A stretch of DNA of 15,912 nucleotides from NCBI GenBank assembly GCA_025526915.1, contig JAHLKH010000385.1, positions 1 to 15,912 of the forward strand, read 5' to 3'. The notes below the pieces were generated by a model that was given only the letters and a program-made list of their open reading frames with translations, searched no databases and was not told the origin of the DNA. This document shows, piece after piece, positions 8,001 through 15,912 of the stretch. This stretch comes from Entophlyctis helioformis. Taxonomy: Eukaryota; Chytridiomycota; Chytridiomycetes; Chytridiales; Chytriomycetaceae. The translations under genes and the position numbers were made by a program. Each line of letters begins with the position of its first letter. Position 1 is the stretch's first letter.

Positions 8001-9706
8001 CATTGTCATCTCGGTCGTTCGCGCGATTGCCTTCTTCATCGTCTGTCTCCGCTCGAGCAAAAAGTCGTTTGTGGGGATGCTCGCGGCAGTCTTCCGCAGC
8101 CCAATGTCCTTCTTCCAGAACAATCCTCACGGCCGCATCATGAAGTAAGTGCACAGCCGCACTTGCACAGCCGCACTTGCACACATTGCCAAGGATGGCT
8201 GTTGTGGCGTGATTCTGACACTTGCTTGCTTGCTTGGCATGCAGCCGCTTCTCCAAGGACATCAGCATGATGGACGAGATGCTTCCCATGGCATTCTTTG
8301 ACTTTATCCAGTGCTTCTTCATCATCATCGGCACGTTTATCCTCTGTGGCGCAGCGGTTCCCTATGTCCTTATCCTCGTGCCGTTCATCTCGATGGCCTT
8401 TTGGCAGCTTCGCAAGATCTTCCTCGCCACATCGCGCCAAGTCAAGCGCTTCGAAGCCACCACGCGCTCGCCCGTGTACTCTGATTTCCCCGCCACTCTC
8501 GAGGGTCTTTCCACCATCCGCGCATTCTCGGCCGAGAACCGCTTCAAGGGTCGCTTCTTTGCACTCCAAGACGACAACACGCGCATGTGGTTCTCGTTCC
8601 TGTCTGTGAACCGCTGGCTCGGGTTCCGTCTTGACATTCTCGCGTCGCTGTTCCTGATCGTCCTTGCCTTTGCTGCCACTGCCCTTCGTGGTCCTCTTGG
8701 TCTGCGTCCTGGACTCGTTGGTCTCATGCTCTCGTACGGCCTGCAGCTCACGGGCACTCTGCAATGGGCTGTGCGCCAGTCGGCCGAGGTTGAGAACCTG
8801 ATGGTGTCTGTGGAGCGCGTGTTCGAGTACACCGAGCTGCCCTCTGAGGCAGCCTCTGTCACCGACACGAAACCCGGCGACCACTGGCCCGAGTTTGGCG
8901 ATGTGCTTGTCAACGACATGACGCTCGCCTACCCAGCACCGAACCCGGCTGACACACCAAAGGCCGTGCTGAAGGGCATCAACGTCCACTTCATGCCTGG
9001 CACCAAGGTTGGCATCGTTGGACGCACCGGTGCCGGCAAGAGTTCGTTCTTGCAGGCACTGTTCCGGCTTGTGGAGCCCACGCCGGCCGGATCGATTGTG
9101 ATTGATGGCATCAAGACGTCGGATCTCGGACTCAAGGATCTGCGTTCGCGCATCTCGATCATTCCGCAGGAGCCGTTCTGTTTCAAGGGCACGCTTCGCT
9201 TCAACATTGATCCCTTTGGACGCTATTCGGACGAGGAGCTGTGGCGTGTGCTTGAGGCGGTTGAGCTGCGCTCGACGGTGTCAGAGCTTCCCGGCAAGCT
9301 CGAAGCGCCTGTGGGCGAGAATGGCGGCAACTGGTCCGTCGGCGAGCGCCAGCTCATCTGTCTCGCGCGCGCCATTCTGCGCGACACGCGTTTGATTGTC
9401 ATGGACGAGGCAACGTCTGCAGTGGACATGCGCACGGACCAGCTGGTGCAGAAGGCGATTCGCTCCGAGGGCGGCCTGTTTGCCAACGCGACGGTGCTGA
9501 CGATTGCGCATCGCCTCAACACGGTGGTTGACTTTGACGCCATTCTTGTTCTCGAGGCAGGCCAAGTCGTCGAGTTTGACTCGCCGCATGTGCTGCTGAG
9601 CCGGCCAGAGTCGCACTTTTCTCAGCTGGCAGATGCGACTGGACCCGAGAACGCACAGCTGCTGCGCGACATTGCTGCCGCCAAGGCGGCGTCTCTGAGC
9701 AGCTGA
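5022..9706 (+). CDS. ABCC-family (MRP-type) ABC transporter, copy 1; frameshifted as read
   Basis: Membrane pump of the MRP/ABCC type, which exports organic anions, glutathione conjugates or drugs. The substrate cannot be told. Exons: 5022-5477, 5672-5806, 5865-6320, 6412-6535, 6607-8144, 8245-9706. All introns are GT-AG except intron 4 (GC-AG). With the two missing bases allowed for, the product is 1,390 residues with layout TMD1-NBD1-TMD2-NBD2 and no TMD0. NBD1: Walker A GPVGAGKS 530-537, LSGGQ 621-625, Walker B LDD at 645-646, H678. NBD2: Walker A GRTGAGKS 1163-1170, signature SVGER about 1268-1272, Walker B DE at 1291-1292, H1326. NBD1 has Asp in place of the catalytic Glu, the usual ABCC asymmetry. 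One base is missing after 7517 and another near 7618; read literally the protein stops at 7623-7625 after 729 residues. Copy 2 is intact at both sites. ATG 5022 is supported because an indel in copy 2 just upstream breaks any longer frame. Confidence 0.9.
5072..5111 (+). repeat. 15-bp in-frame repeat (AVDAP) near the ABCC N-terminus
   Basis: GCTGTCGATGCTCCC-type units encode AVDAP. Copy 1 has two units before AVEAK; copy 2 (about 12051-12107) has three. The change of 15 bp keeps the frame. It lies in the probably disordered N-terminal tail ahead of TMD1. Confidence 0.9.
6536..6606 (+). other. GC-AG intron 4 of ABCC copy 1 (71 nt)
   Basis: The donor is A|GCAAGT and the acceptor GGCAG. Splicing here joins FFVST to IFLELCGFITYFL without a gap and gives the same spacing as other ABCC proteins. 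The GT four bases downstream (6540) would break the frame. Branch-like CTAAC and CTGAC lie before the acceptor. Copy 2 has the same intron at 13539-13609. Confidence 0.85.
8145..8244 (+). other. Intron 5 of ABCC copy 1, with small tandem repeats
   Basis: The GT-AG intron joins GRIM-AA|C-CGC to give the GRIMNRFSKD motif of TMD2. It holds two copies of a 14-nt unit GCACAGCCGCACTT and a short (CTTG)n run. Copy 2 carries the equivalent at 15149-15250 with one more CTTG unit. The first substitution separating the two copies for good is here (8186/15190). The branch-like motif is CTGAC here and CTAAC in copy 2. Confidence 0.85.
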
Positions 9707-9801
9707 TCTGTCTGCCGTGTGTTTACAGTGTGTCTACACTTCGTGAATGAATACATTAGGTTGATGCAAAAGCAGAAGATATACATGAATGATGGCACGG
9801 A
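9707..9801. other. 95-bp gap between convergent gene ends
   Basis: The ABCC copy 1 stop (9704-9706) and the ankyrin gene stop (9802-9804, minus strand) face each other. The gap must hold both 3' UTRs or the transcripts overlap. No canonical AATAAA is present on either strand; A/T-rich stretches such as AATGAATACATT occur. Confidence 0.6.
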
Positions 9802-11117
9802 TCAGTGGTTGCCGTTTGAGACTTTCAGCTGCGCAACCATGTCCATGACCTGCGAGATCAGATCCATGGGGTCCTCGTCTGACAATGGCGCCGTGGACAG
9901 GTGCGTCAGTTTCTGCGACAGCAGCTCGGCATGAACGGCGTTGGACTGGCCCTGAGGCGAGGATGTGGATGGGGCAATGTAGTAGTGCAGCATCTCGATC
10001 AGGCTCGACAGCTCGGCTGCCATTCCAGCAGAGATGTGGTGCGGGGAGTGTCTGCGCGACGAAAGGATCCGTAGGCGAGATTGGACAAGATCGAGCGGCG
10101 ACCGTCCATAGTTGTCGACAGTCAACGGATGTGCACCTGCCAGCAGCGACAGTCTGGCTGTCAGCAGCGCTTCCAAAGACAACAACAACAGCAGCAGCAG
10201 ATCGTGATTCACAGCGCAGGAACGTACCCGCACGAAGCAGAATGAGAGCGCATTCAGGATGGTTTGAGATGACAGCCAGATGCAGCGGGCTGTTCCCATT
10301 GGTGTCTCGCACCGACACATCTGGCTTGTGTTCCAGCATGGCTTCAAGGACAGCCACATGCCCTGCAGGAGATCGACACAGACAGATGCAGGCCGATGCA
10401 GGCCGATGCAAAGCATGTCAGTCAAGAGTGCGATGCACGGTTGCAGATGGACGTCGAACCTTTGCAAGCCGCAAGATGGAGTGCCGTGCGACCCTTTGCA
10501 TCGGGCAGCGACGCACACAGCGGCGACCTGGACATGACGTCGCGAACAAGCCACACATCGTTTGCCCCAACAGCCTCCTGGAAGACGTCGAGGCTGGATG
10601 CCAGCAGAGGGCTGCTGGACGATGCCAGCAGCTGGGCAATCGCCATGGTGCGGCGATGATCGATCGACGATCTGGACGCCATGGCAGATCTGGAAGGCGG
10701 CAGCGTCTTGTGTGCACGTGCAGCCGAAGCGGCTCGCACTCGTCGCAGGAGAACGTCGTCGACAGGATCTAGTGTCAGGGCCGGCATCAGAAGCGTCTGC
10801 TCTTCAGGCGAGTTGACGGGCGTGCCGTGCGGCCGAGGGATGCTGATGCTGACGCTGATGTCTGCCCCTCTGCGGCGGCGGCGGCGGCTTCGCTTGTGGG
10901 TGGTGGTGGCAGAGGACCCCGTCAAAGCACCGATGAACGCAGCAGTCGGGCTGCCGAGGGTGCCGAGGGCTTTGGCGAGGCTGGCGTCGGCGTCGCTGTC
11001 CATGTCGCTGTCGATGCCGCTGCTGGCCGTGCGGGTCCCAGTGCCTGTGTCGCTGTTGCTGCCGCTGCCGCCCGACGTCGGGCCTGCCGAAAGGTCGTCG
11101 GCCGTGCTGTCGTCCAT
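9802..11117 (-). CDS. Ankyrin-repeat protein resembling ANKRD54
   Basis: Three exons on the minus strand: 11117-10460, 10362-10228 and 10136-9802, with introns of 97 and 91 nt that contain CTGAC. Joined, they give 375 residues. Ankyrin repeats: DAKGRTALHLAACKGHV from residue 206, VRDTNGNSPLHLAV from 237, and TVDNYGRSPLDLVQSRL from 270; a degenerate repeat precedes them. Both introns split a codon within the repeats, and joining restores the ankyrin pattern exactly. The C-terminal helices (SRLRIL, then ELSSLIEMLHYYI, then a final hydrophobic helix) have the layout recalled for animal ANKRD54, a nucleus-cytoplasm shuttling adaptor. A basic KRSRRRRRRG run could be a nuclear signal. ATG 11117 is the first Met below a low-complexity stretch; the frame is open up to 11660, so the true start could be further upstream. 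The ankyrin fold is certain, the ANKRD54 link less so. Confidence 0.8.
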
Positions 11118-11432
11118 TGCAGCATTGGCAGCGACACAGGCACCGGGCGAGCCGGCGTGGAAGTCGAGCCTGTAGTCTGCGTCGATGTCTGTGTTGCTGC
11201 GTCGGAGGCGCTCGTTGGGGATGGTCACCGGCCTGGTGAGCGGGTGTGCGTAGAGACTGCACCACGCACTGCTGCCGCTGTTGCTGCTTCTCCTTCTACT
11301 GCCGCCGCCGTTGCTGCTTCTGCCGCTTCGACTGCTGCTGCTGCCAAGTCCATGCTTCACGCCAGCGGATTTCGGGCACAAGAAAACGGCCGCGGTTTCC
11401 TCCGTGGCCTCTCGTCCGAAAATCTTCCGTCC
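11118..11432. other. 315-bp gap between divergent gene starts, with CTG-rich repeats
   Basis: This lies between the ankyrin start (minus) and the cysteine-rich gene start (plus), so it probably holds both promoters. The ankyrin frame stays open through it, and the part next to the start (encoding LTRPVTIPNERLRRSNTDID) could be coding. Positions 11270-11345 are an interrupted CTG/CCG triplet repeat. No clear TATA box was seen. Confidence 0.5.
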
Positions 11433-11922
11433 ATGACGCTGCACGCCCTGGCACTCGCCCTCGCCCTGGCACTCGCCCTTCCTGCTGCAGTGGCTGTCCC
11501 GTGGCCGCGCTGGCTGCTGCGGTCGCTCCACCTGGTAAGCCAGCAACGGCCATCGCGTTGTGCACCGCGTGTCTCTCGTGTGTCCTACGGTCGTGTGTCT
11601 CTCGTGTGTCTCTTGTGTGTCTCTCGTGTGTCTCTGGTGTGTCTCACGCTCGTGTCTCACGCTCGTGTCTCACACACATCGCCTTGTGCACTGCATGCGT
11701 GCAGCTGCCCCACCGCCGGCTGTTGTCCCGCGCAAGGCCGGCGACAATGTGTGCATCGACGACACCCGCTTCCAAAAGTTCACGTCGCCGACGACGTTTG
11801 CCGTCCAGTCGTGCCCGCCTGGCCTGTGCTTCACCCGCAGCCCGCCTCTCAAGAACCCGTGCATTGGCCGCCAGCGTGCGCTCGAGATCGACGGCGCCAA
11901 CGCTTCGGCCATGGCAGAGTGA
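11433..11922 (+). CDS. Small secreted cysteine-rich protein, CBM19-like (intact copy)
   Basis: Probable two-exon gene. Exon 1 from ATG 11433 encodes MTLHALALALALALALP and on to 11534, a strong signal-peptide-like stretch, followed by a good donor GTAAGC at 11535. The last exon ends at TGA 11920-11922 and encodes a domain of about 60 residues with four cysteines (C-X19-C-X4-C-X10-C; motifs GDNVCIDD, CPPGLCF, KNPC). The pattern is similar to fungal CBM19-type chitin-binding modules, so a wall-binding secreted protein is plausible. The acceptor is unsure. GTGCAG ending at 11704 is the natural site but leaves the frame off by one; CGCAAG ending at 11736 keeps phase. Alternatively ATG 11695 starts an unspliced, leaderless form. 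The stop lies 79 bp before ABCC copy 2, and the gene was duplicated along with it. Confidence 0.55.
11569..11683 (+). repeat. Minisatellite of GTGTGTCTCTC-type units
   Basis: About six copies of an 11-nt unit GTGTGTCTCTC (imperfect) are followed by two copies of a 13-nt unit GCTCGTGTCTCAC and a partial third. The array lies in the predicted intron of the cysteine-rich gene, upstream of the acceptor. On the opposite strand it makes a spurious repetitive ORF (ETHERHT-like). Confidence 0.85.
11722..11726. other. Empty copia target site in the second unit
   Basis: GTTGT here is the counterpart of 4743-4747, where the LTR abuts. The sequence reads continuously from CACCGCCGGCT into GTTGTCCCGCG, so this copy shows the pre-insertion state. 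Confidence 0.8.
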
Positions 11923-11926
11923 TCCG

Positions 11927-11934
11927 TCACGTGA
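11927..11934. promoter_or_regulatory. Palindromic TCACGTGA upstream of ABCC copy 2
   Basis: Identical to the palindrome at 4948-4955 and in the same place, within the 79-bp gap before ATG 12002. The nearby GTTTGAAA/TTTCAAAC inverted repeat is also kept. Because the copies are nearly identical here, conservation is weak evidence of function. Confidence 0.4.
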
Positions 11935-12001
11935 CTTGCGCGTTTGAAATGAAGTTCGCACTTGGCCGCGCGTTTTCAAACCTTCCCAGCCAAACGCCAA
12001 C

Positions 12002-15000
12002 ATGGCCACTCCTCAGCAGCCCGCCACTGCCCCCATTGCAGCTGCACCAGGCTGTCGATGCTCCCGCTGTCGATGCTCCCGCTGTCGATGCTCCCGCTGT
12101 CGAAGCCAAGGATCCGCTGCACGGCATCCATGTGCTGGCTCTACCGCCCCCGCCAGACGCCATCGCAAAGGACGGCTCATCGGCTGCCCTCCTTCGGGAA
12201 ACGAGCGCCGTTCAAGACGACGCAGCGGCTGCACCTGCGCCATTCGCCGTCAAGCCGTCAGACACCTTCGCCCACGCCAGCCTGCTCAGTCGCTGGACAT
12301 TCAGCTACGTCAACGACCTCATTTCCCGAGGCTTCCGTCGAGAGCTCACCCACGCCGACATTCCTCTGGTCGAGTCGGCCGACGAAGTCGAGCAGCTGTC
12401 GACGCAGCTGCTGGACGCATGGCACGAGCAGGTCAAGCTGCACGGCAACAAGGCCAACCTGGGATGGGCTATTGTAAGCGATGCCTCGCACCCACTCATC
12501 CACCTCCTGTGCCTCTGCTGCCGCTGGGCCAAGCTGCCCAAGATCCATCGGCGCTGTGCCGGCATCCGGCACTTGCCAAATGGCGGTGCACCAGCCGGTT
12601 GCGTCGCGTCGGCAAATCTGCAGCCAACATCGAAGCTGACTTCCGCGACTCCCATCACACGCCCCGACAGGCCAGCGTGTTTGGCAGAAAGTGTCTGTAC
12701 ACCGGCCTCGCCTTCCTGATCGAGACTTTCATCAAGCTCGCCGAGGGCGTCTTGCTGTCCAGCTGCTCCAGTGGTTCCAGAACCCAAACGCAAACGCAAC
12801 CGATGTAAGACCTTGTGTGGCGCTGCCGCTGCTCAGCAAAGCCGCTAACCGCTCGTCGGCAGGGATACTACTACTCGCTCGGAATGGCCATCGCCGTGCT
12901 TCTCCACTCGTGCCTCCGCCATATCGAGTTCTTCATGGGCATGCGTTTGGGCATGCAGCTGCGCGTCACGCTCATCGCCGCAGTCTATCGCAAGTGCCTT
13001 GCCTTGTCCATCGGCCACACGTCATCCACAGGCATGATCGTCAACCTCGTCTCCAACGATGTCCAGCGCTTTGAGGACGCTGCCATCTTTGGCAACTTTG
13101 CCTGGGTTGGCCCGATCGAGAACCGTTCTCCTGTTTCTACCTGGTGTACCGCGGAGATTGGCTGGGCTGCGTTTGCTGCCGTTCGGTGCTCTGCTGTTCT
13201 TCATCCCGCTCCAACGGCTTGTTTGCCCGCCAGTTTGGAAGGCTGCGCAAGGAGACAGTCTTGTTCCGCGACGAACGCATCAAGAGCATCTCAGACATGC
13301 TGGCAGGCATCATGGTCGTCAAGGTGCGTGTTGGACGCTTGCATCGTCTCGCACCAGACAATGCTGGGCACACGGGTCTTAACCAGCCTCTTACCATCCG
13401 ATGCTCTCAAACAGCTCTACGCGTGGGAGGATCCGTTCACCGAAAAGATCCGCTCTTACAGAGAGAAGGAGCTCAAGTACATTGAGAGTGCATCCATCTA
13501 CCGCGCCATCAACGAAGCCATCTTCTTCGTGTCCACAAGCAAGTCTTGCCATCAGCTCGTGTTGTATCTTGCACACATAGTCAGCCATCTAACTCTGACC
13601 CGCCGGCAGTCTTCTTGGAGCTCTGCGGCTTTATCACATACTTCCTGATCGGAGGCGTCTTTACCCCATCCAAGATCTTTGCCACCCTCACCTATATCCA
13701 GAGCGTCCGCTTAACCATGACCAACTTCTTCCCAAAGGCACTCCAGTTCATCTCAGAGGCACTGGTGTCCATGAAGCGTATCCAGGACTTTTTGTCGCTC
13801 CCTGAGATCGACCACGCTGCCGACAATGCCGAGGTCAAGGCGTTCTTCGAGTCGCTCAATGATCCCGCCATCATGATCGCCATCCAGAATGCCAGCTTCT
13901 CGTGGGGCGAGAGCCGCATTGGAAACGCATCTCCCGACGCACGCCCTGCATCGCCGTCAACCGACCGTGAGATCCTCAAGGACATCTCGCTCACCATTCG
14001 CCGTGGCGAGCTTGTCGGCGTGTGCGGCCCCGTCGGTGCAGGCAAGTCGTCTCTCATCAACGCCATCCTCGGCGAGATGCAAAAGACGAGCGGCCGTCTC
14101 GGTGTGCGCTCTCGCAAGATCTCCTACGCCAGCCAAACGCCGTGGATCAATGTCGGCTCGATCAAGGACAACATCGTCTTTGGTGGCGTCTACGACCCCA
14201 ACCGCTTTGCTGCCGTCCTTCACGCCTGTGCACTTGATCGCGACCTTGACCGCATGCCTGACCGAGAGAACACGCTCATTGGCGAGCGTGGCGTGACCTG
14301 TCTGGCGGCCAACGTGCCCGCCTTGCCCTCGCTCGTGCCCTATACTACGATGCGGATATCTACATTCTGGACGATCCGCTCTCTGCTGTCGACACAACGG
14401 TTGGCCGCCACCTGTTTGACGAGGCTCTTCGCGGCATGCTCCGCGACAAGGCGGTGATGCTGGTGACGCACCAGCTGCAGAACATCCGTGCGTGTGACAC
14501 GGTCGTGCTTCTCGAAGAGGGACGGATTGTGCACCAGGGCAGCTACGCTGAAGTCATGGCGCAAGACACTCCCTTTTGCACAACCATGCGCGAGTTTGCC
14601 ACACGCACCGAGTCGCCCAACAGCGATGAAGACTCGCACTCTGACGACAAGAAGGACTCGGAGGACAGCGACTCCACCGCTATGGTCGCAGCCGCTGCTG
14701 TCCTGCGCAAACGTCGCGAGAAGCAGCAGCTCGAAGATGCGCTTGTTGAGGACAGCTCGGGCCAAACGCGCGAGCTTGTCAAGGAGGAAGTCACCAAGGG
14801 GTCTGTCGCTGCCGGTCTGTACTTCAAGTACTTCAAGTCTGGCAGTAATGCTGTGACTGCGGTTGCCCTGCTCCTCATGCTCATCATTGGACAGGCAGCC
14901 GTGCTCGTCACCGACTGGTGGCTTGCCTTTTGGTCGGGCAAGTCGGCCGATGAGCAACGCAACCCTGTATACATTTGGGTGTTTGTCGCCCTGTGTGTCA

Positions 15001-15912
15001 GCACCATTGTCATCTCGGTCGTTCGCGCGATTGCCTTCTTCATCGTCTGTCTCCGCTCGAGCAAAAAGTCGTTTGTGGGGATGCTCGCGGCAGTCTTCCG
15101 CAGCCCAATGTCCTTCTTCCAGAACAATCCTCACGGCCGCATCATGAAGTAAGTGCACAGCCGCACTTGCACAGCCGCACTTGCACACACTGCCAAGGAT
15201 GGCTGTTGGCGTGATTCTAACTCTTGCTTGCTTGCTTGCTTGGCACGCAGCCGCTTCTCCAAGGACATCAGTATGATGGACGAGATGCTTCCCATGACAT
15301 TCTTTGACTTTATCCAGTGCTTCTTCATCATCATCGGCACGTTTATCCTCTGTGGCGCAGCGGTTCCCTATGTCCTTATCCGTGCCGTTCATCTCGATGG
15401 CCTTTTGGCAGCGCAAGATCTTCCTCGCCACTCGCGCCAAGTCAAGCGCTTCGAAGCCACCGCGCTCGCCCGTGTACTCTGATTTTCCCCGCCACTCTCG
15501 AGGTCTTTCCACCATCCGCGCATTCTCGCGCGAGGAAGAACCGCTTCAAGGGTCGCTTCTTTGCACTCCAAGACGACAAACACCGCATGTGGTTCTCGTT
15601 CTTGTCTGTGAACCGTTGGCTCGGGTTCCGTCTTGACATGCTCTCATCACTGTTCCTGATCGTCCTTGCCTTTGCTGCCACTGCCCTTCGTGGCCTCTTG
15701 GTGCGTCCTGGAATCGTTGGTCTCATGCTCTCGTACAGCCTGCAGCTCATGGGCGCCATGCAATGGGCTGTGCGCCAGTCAGCCGAGGTTGAGAACCTGA
15801 TGGTGTCTGTGGAGCGCGTGTTTCGAGTACACCGAGCTGCCCTCTGAGGCAGCCTCTGTCACCGAACGAAACCCGGCGACCACTGGCCCGAGTTTGGCGA
15901 TGTGCTTGTCAA
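12002..15912 (+). CDS. ABCC-family ABC transporter, copy 2; several frameshifts, 3' end outside window
   Basis: Same gene structure as copy 1: exons 12002-12473, 12671-12804, 12863-13323, 13415-13538, 13610-15148, and 15251 onward, with the same GC-AG intron 4. It holds TMD1, NBD1 and most of TMD2; NBD2 is beyond the window. Relative to copy 1 it has an extra C near 12046 (codon 16), one base missing near 12760, five single-base insertions between 13121 and 13215, and a base missing near 14296 in the NBD1 signature LSGGQ. At the two places where copy 1 is broken this copy reads correctly (EEGRIVHQGSYAEV and SPNSDEDSH). Exon 6 has in-frame amino-acid differences from copy 1 (for example GLLVRPGIVG for GPLGLRPGLVG) plus further small indels between 15380 and 15870. 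As read it is non-functional; sequencing error is a strong alternative. Confidence 0.85.
13539..13609 (+). other. GC-AG intron 4 of ABCC copy 2 (71 nt)
   Basis: The sequence and boundaries are the same as intron 4 of copy 1 (donor A|GCAAGT, acceptor GGCAG). Presence in both copies argues against the GC donor being a single base-call error, unless one copy was built from reads of the other. Confidence 0.8.

Larger units (their letters stand above)
4743..8913 (+). repeat. Duplicated unit A (cysteine-rich gene end plus ABCC copy 1)
   Basis: This segment aligns with 11722-15912. From 4743 to 8185 the copies differ by only about half a dozen substitutions by eye plus around a dozen small indels, in exons and introns alike. 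From 8186 to 8913 they carry many substitutions, several of them amino-acid changing but in frame. The rest of copy 1 (8914-9706) has no partner because the window ends. Confidence 0.95.
11722..15912 (+). repeat. Duplicated unit B (cysteine-rich gene end plus ABCC copy 2)
   Basis: Partner of 4743-8913 in direct orientation, offset 6,979 bp at the start and 6,999 at the end. The unit probably extends left of 11722, but its left counterpart is masked by the retrotransposon and the window edge. Confidence 0.95.

Noticed and set aside
11118..11660. Upstream extension of the ankyrin gene to ATG 11660
   Set aside because: It would begin in a minisatellite and cover the leader exon of the plus-strand gene, with low-complexity Ser/Arg/Gly sequence. 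Part next to 11117 may still be coding, so the start is marked uncertain.
10827..12719. Plus-strand 630-codon frame through the ankyrin exon, the cysteine-rich gene and into ABCC copy 2
   Set aside because: It crosses an antisense exon, a minisatellite, a clear stop in another gene's frame and two introns. It is partly correct only at 11433-11534 (leader) and where an indel brings it into the ABCC frame.
14340..15515. Minus-strand 391-residue frame opposite ABCC copy 2 (and 7540-8334, 8138-8989 in copy 1)
   Set aside because: Antisense shadows of ABCC exons that also cross intron 5. No domain.

Overview
The window is nuclear DNA from a GC-rich eukaryote. Its genes are split by short introns (58 to about 200 nt) with CTAAC/CTGAC branch-point-like motifs. 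A small cysteine-rich protein resembling fungal chitin-binding modules, together with a Ty1/copia element, suggests a fungus, perhaps an early-diverging zoosporic lineage. That placement is tentative because no rRNA or other marker is present.

Layout. (1) Positions 1-4742 hold a Ty1/copia LTR retrotransposon on the minus strand. Its 5' LTR is 4495-4742, its primer-binding site 4475-4492, and one uninterrupted Gag-Pol frame of 1,496 codons runs off the left edge. (2) Positions 4743-4943 are the 3' part of a small cysteine-rich protein gene, cut off from its normal 5' end by the retrotransposon. (3) Positions 5022-9706 are a six-exon ABCC (MRP-type) ABC transporter, copy 1. (4) Positions 9802-11117, minus strand, are a three-exon ankyrin-repeat gene resembling ANKRD54, tail-to-tail with copy 1. 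(5) Positions 11433-11922 are a fuller copy of the cysteine-rich gene, with a signal-peptide-like first exon. (6) Positions 12002-15912 are ABCC copy 2, running off the right edge inside exon 6.

The cysteine-rich gene plus the ABCC gene form a duplicated unit (4743-8913 against 11722-15912, offset about 7.0 kb). The retrotransposon boundary falls exactly where the two copies start to match, so copy 2 preserves the empty insertion site. The first 3.45 kb of the copies are nearly identical, and most differences there are single-base indels. Both transporter copies are frameshifted as read, but at different places, and each is intact where the other is broken. That looks more like consensus errors, or very recent decay, than old pseudogenes. 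From 15190 onward the copies differ by many in-frame substitutions, as true paralogs would, so there is a sharp step in divergence.

No prokaryotic features, CRISPR array, rRNA or tRNA gene was found. The most notable points are the insertion with its preserved empty site, the LTR-derived leader fused in frame to the cysteine-rich domain, the Gag start codon lying inside an initiator-tRNA anticodon-type primer site, the divergence step between the two ABCC copies, and a conserved GC-AG intron.
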